A DNA stretch of 34,576 nucleotides from Myxococcota bacterium (GTDB taxonomy: Bacteria; Myxococcota_A; Polyangia; Polyangiales; Houyiibacteriaceae). The stretch spans positions 1 through 34,576 of the forward strand of contig JALOQC010000011.1 of the NCBI GenBank assembly GCA_025453555.1, written 5' to 3'. Shown here piece by piece: positions 33,506-34,576 of the stretch (position 1 is its first letter; each line of letters opens with the position of its first letter). The notes under the pieces were generated by a model, which saw nothing but the letters and a program-made list of their open reading frames with translations, was not told the origin of the DNA and did no database searches. A program made the translations under genes and the position numbers.

Positions 33506-33587
33506 GGTCACGCCTGCTCGGCGACCCGCGGTCGCGCGCGCGGGCCGATCCGCGCGGTCACGCCTGCGGGACGATCCGCGAGGTCAC
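33506..33587. repeat. Degenerate tandem repeat at and beyond the end of the YqgE gene
   Basis: GGTCAC occurs at 33506, 33556 and 33582, each within a similar setting (CCGcNCGGTCACGCCTG for the first two). On the minus strand the last codons of the YqgE gene (encoding RVTSRIVPQA) are followed by a degraded second copy beyond the stop. It looks like a partial duplication of the gene end. Confidence 0.5.
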
Positions 33588-34124
33588 ACGCCCCGGATCG
33601 ATCCCCAGGCTCTCCAGCGCGACGCGCCAGCGGTCCGCGAGCGGCAGCTCGAAGATCAGCGCGGGATCGAGGTCGATCGGGATCCACGATCCCTCGCGCA
33701 TCTCGTCTTCGAGCTGCCCCGGCGACCAGCCCGAATAGCCGAGCGTGAGCAGCGCGCGCTCCGGCACCTCCCCGCTCGCCATCGCGTGCAGCATGTCGAC
33801 CGACGCGGTGAGCGCGAGCCCGCCGGACACGCGCAGCACGTCCTCGGGCACCTTCGGCGCGCCATCCGGATCGAAGACGATCCAGCCCGTCTCCGGCGAC
33901 ACCGGCCCGCCGCGCAGCACCGGCACGTCGAACACACGATCGTTCTCGACCGCGAGCCCGAGCTCCTCGGCGACGCCGCGAAAGTCGAGCGGCGCCTCCT
34001 TGTTCAGCACGAAGCCGAACGAGCCGTCGTCGCCGTGATCGATCAACAGCACGACGGTGTGGTGGAAGAAGGGACACCGAAGGCTCGGCGCAGCCGCGAG
34101 CAATCCGGGGGCGAGCTCCCTCAT
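33558..34124 (-). CDS. yqgE: YqgE/AlgH family protein
   Basis: 188 residues, the usual length. Family motifs: LAPGLLAAAPSLRCPFFHHTVVLLIDHGDDGSFGFVLNK, PVLRGGPVSPETGWIVF, and the ALLTLGYSGWSPGQLEDEMREGSWI block. AlgH/YqgE proteins are small cytoplasmic proteins of unclear role; AlgH was first linked to alginate regulation in Pseudomonas. The ATG at 34124 starts where the family starts; a GTG directly before it is also possible. It is divergent from the acyltransferase gene (105 bp between starts). Confidence 0.9.
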   Translation of the reverse strand: MRELAPGLLAAAPSLRCPFFHHTVVLLIDHGDDGSFGFVLNKEAPLDFRGVAEELGLAVENDRVFDVPVLRGGPVSPETGWIVFDPDGAPKVPEDVLRVSGGLALTASVDMLHAMASGEVPERALLTLGYSGWSPGQLEDEMREGSWIPIDLDPALIFELPLADRWRVALESLGIDPGRVTSRIVPQA

Positions 34125-34229
34125 CACCGGGGAAGCGTGCCACAGCCTCGCGGTCTCGGTCACGCGGAGCTCACACCGCTCCCTCTCTCCGTGACGACCT
34201 CGCGCGCACGACCCTGCTACAACGCCGCC

Positions 34230-34576
34230 ATGGCTCCTTCGCGTCCTCGTGCCCGCGACGTTCGCCCGCGCGACGTCCGCGCCGCGTTGCGCGCCGCACG
34301 CTTCGGCGCCGAGGCCTCGCTCCAGCTCGCGCGCTACGAGCTCACCCTGCGCCGCTTGCCCGAGCACGAGCGGCGCACCCTCCTCGCGCGCGCGCGCAAG
34401 CACGTCGCCACACGACTGCTCGACTCGCTCGCCGTCCGCGTGCACGCGCGTGGCGAGCCCGCGACGAACCGACCGATGCTCGTCGTCGCCAACCACCGCG
34501 CCGCGCTCGACGTCGGCGTGCTCCTCACGCGCCTCGACGCGGCCTTCCTGAGCCGCGCGGATCTCGCGGAGTGGCC
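34230..34576 (+). CDS. PlsC-type 1-acyl-glycerol-3-phosphate acyltransferase, 3' end outside window
   Basis: 115 codons are visible and the frame runs off the right edge. After an Arg/Ala-rich helical N-terminus comes the acyltransferase block I motif NHRAALD (H89-x4-D94), with LVVANH before it, and then AAFLSRADLAEWP, matching the (A/S)KxEvaxWP segment of PlsC relatives. The family transfers a fatty acyl group from acyl-ACP or acyl-CoA to lysophosphatidic acid or a similar lysolipid at the inner membrane. Later motifs (FPEGTR type) are beyond the window, so the exact substrate cannot be judged. Confidence 0.75.
   Translation, partial: MAPSRPRARDVRPRDVRAALRAARFGAEASLQLARYELTLRRLPEHERRTLLARARKHVATRLLDSLAVRVHARGEPATNRPMLVVANHRAALDVGVLLTRLDAAFLSRADLAEW

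Overview
This is a strongly GC-rich stretch of bacterial chromosome, most likely from a myxobacterium-like organism (Myxococcota, possibly the Sandaracinus/Polyangia side). That placement is an inference. It rests on very high GC at third codon positions, a soluble Hanks-type Ser/Thr kinase, many lipoproteins, long cysteine-rich repeat lipoproteins with a MopE-like Asn-Asp-Cys-Asp-Gly motif, Asp-Gly-Gly-rich linkers behind lipoboxes, and a paired ArsA-like ATPase locus. I saw no tRNA, rRNA, CRISPR array, transposase or phage gene.

Layout. 1-3711 (all minus): a TrmA/RlmD-type RNA methyltransferase cut by the window edge, a small lipoprotein, a 400-bp spacer full of palindromes, then DUF1415 and NUDIX genes joined through two tiny ATGA-linked reading frames, and a YfcG-like glutathione transferase. 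3770-6507 (plus): a lipoprotein that fuses a beta-lactamase/AmiE-type serine hydrolase to a NamZ (DUF1343) muramidase, coupled to a small unknown gene. 6499-9820 (minus): a Ser/Thr kinase and two overlapping ArsA-family ATPases with complementary active-site motifs. 10086-15007 (plus): a 999-residue cysteine-rich repeat lipoprotein and the GTPase TypA/BipA. 15089-16963 (minus): an MJ1255/VC2487-type glycosyltransferase and a DUF4328 membrane protein. 17061-17534: a small cysteine-rich lipoprotein.

17627-25895 (plus) is the most striking part. A TetR regulator is followed by a lipoprotein periplasmic adaptor and a single 1531-codon gene that joins a complete RND inner-membrane pump to a complete TolC-type outer-membrane factor, through what looks like an internal signal peptide. 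A 13-bp palindrome, TGAG-N5-CTCA, occurs once before the TetR gene and twice before the adaptor gene, so the circuit can be read directly from the sequence. A DUF2141 protein and a NAPE-PLD-like metallo-hydrolase lipoprotein follow; their third-position GC is clearly lower.

25900-34576: a membrane sensor histidine kinase lies directly downstream of a TPR-flanked HExxH peptidase lipoprotein (both minus). Then come a small membrane protein, an Asp-Gly-rich cysteine lipoprotein, a beta-barrel outer-membrane protein (all plus), a YqgE/AlgH protein (minus), and the first 115 codons of a PlsC-type acyltransferase running off the right edge.

Overall the window is mainly an envelope region: lipoproteins, peptidoglycan salvage, efflux and surface proteins. 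The best candidates for something undescribed are the RND-TolC fusion with its operators, the AmiE-NamZ fusion, the asymmetric ArsA pair, and the palindrome-rich spacer at 1353-1757.
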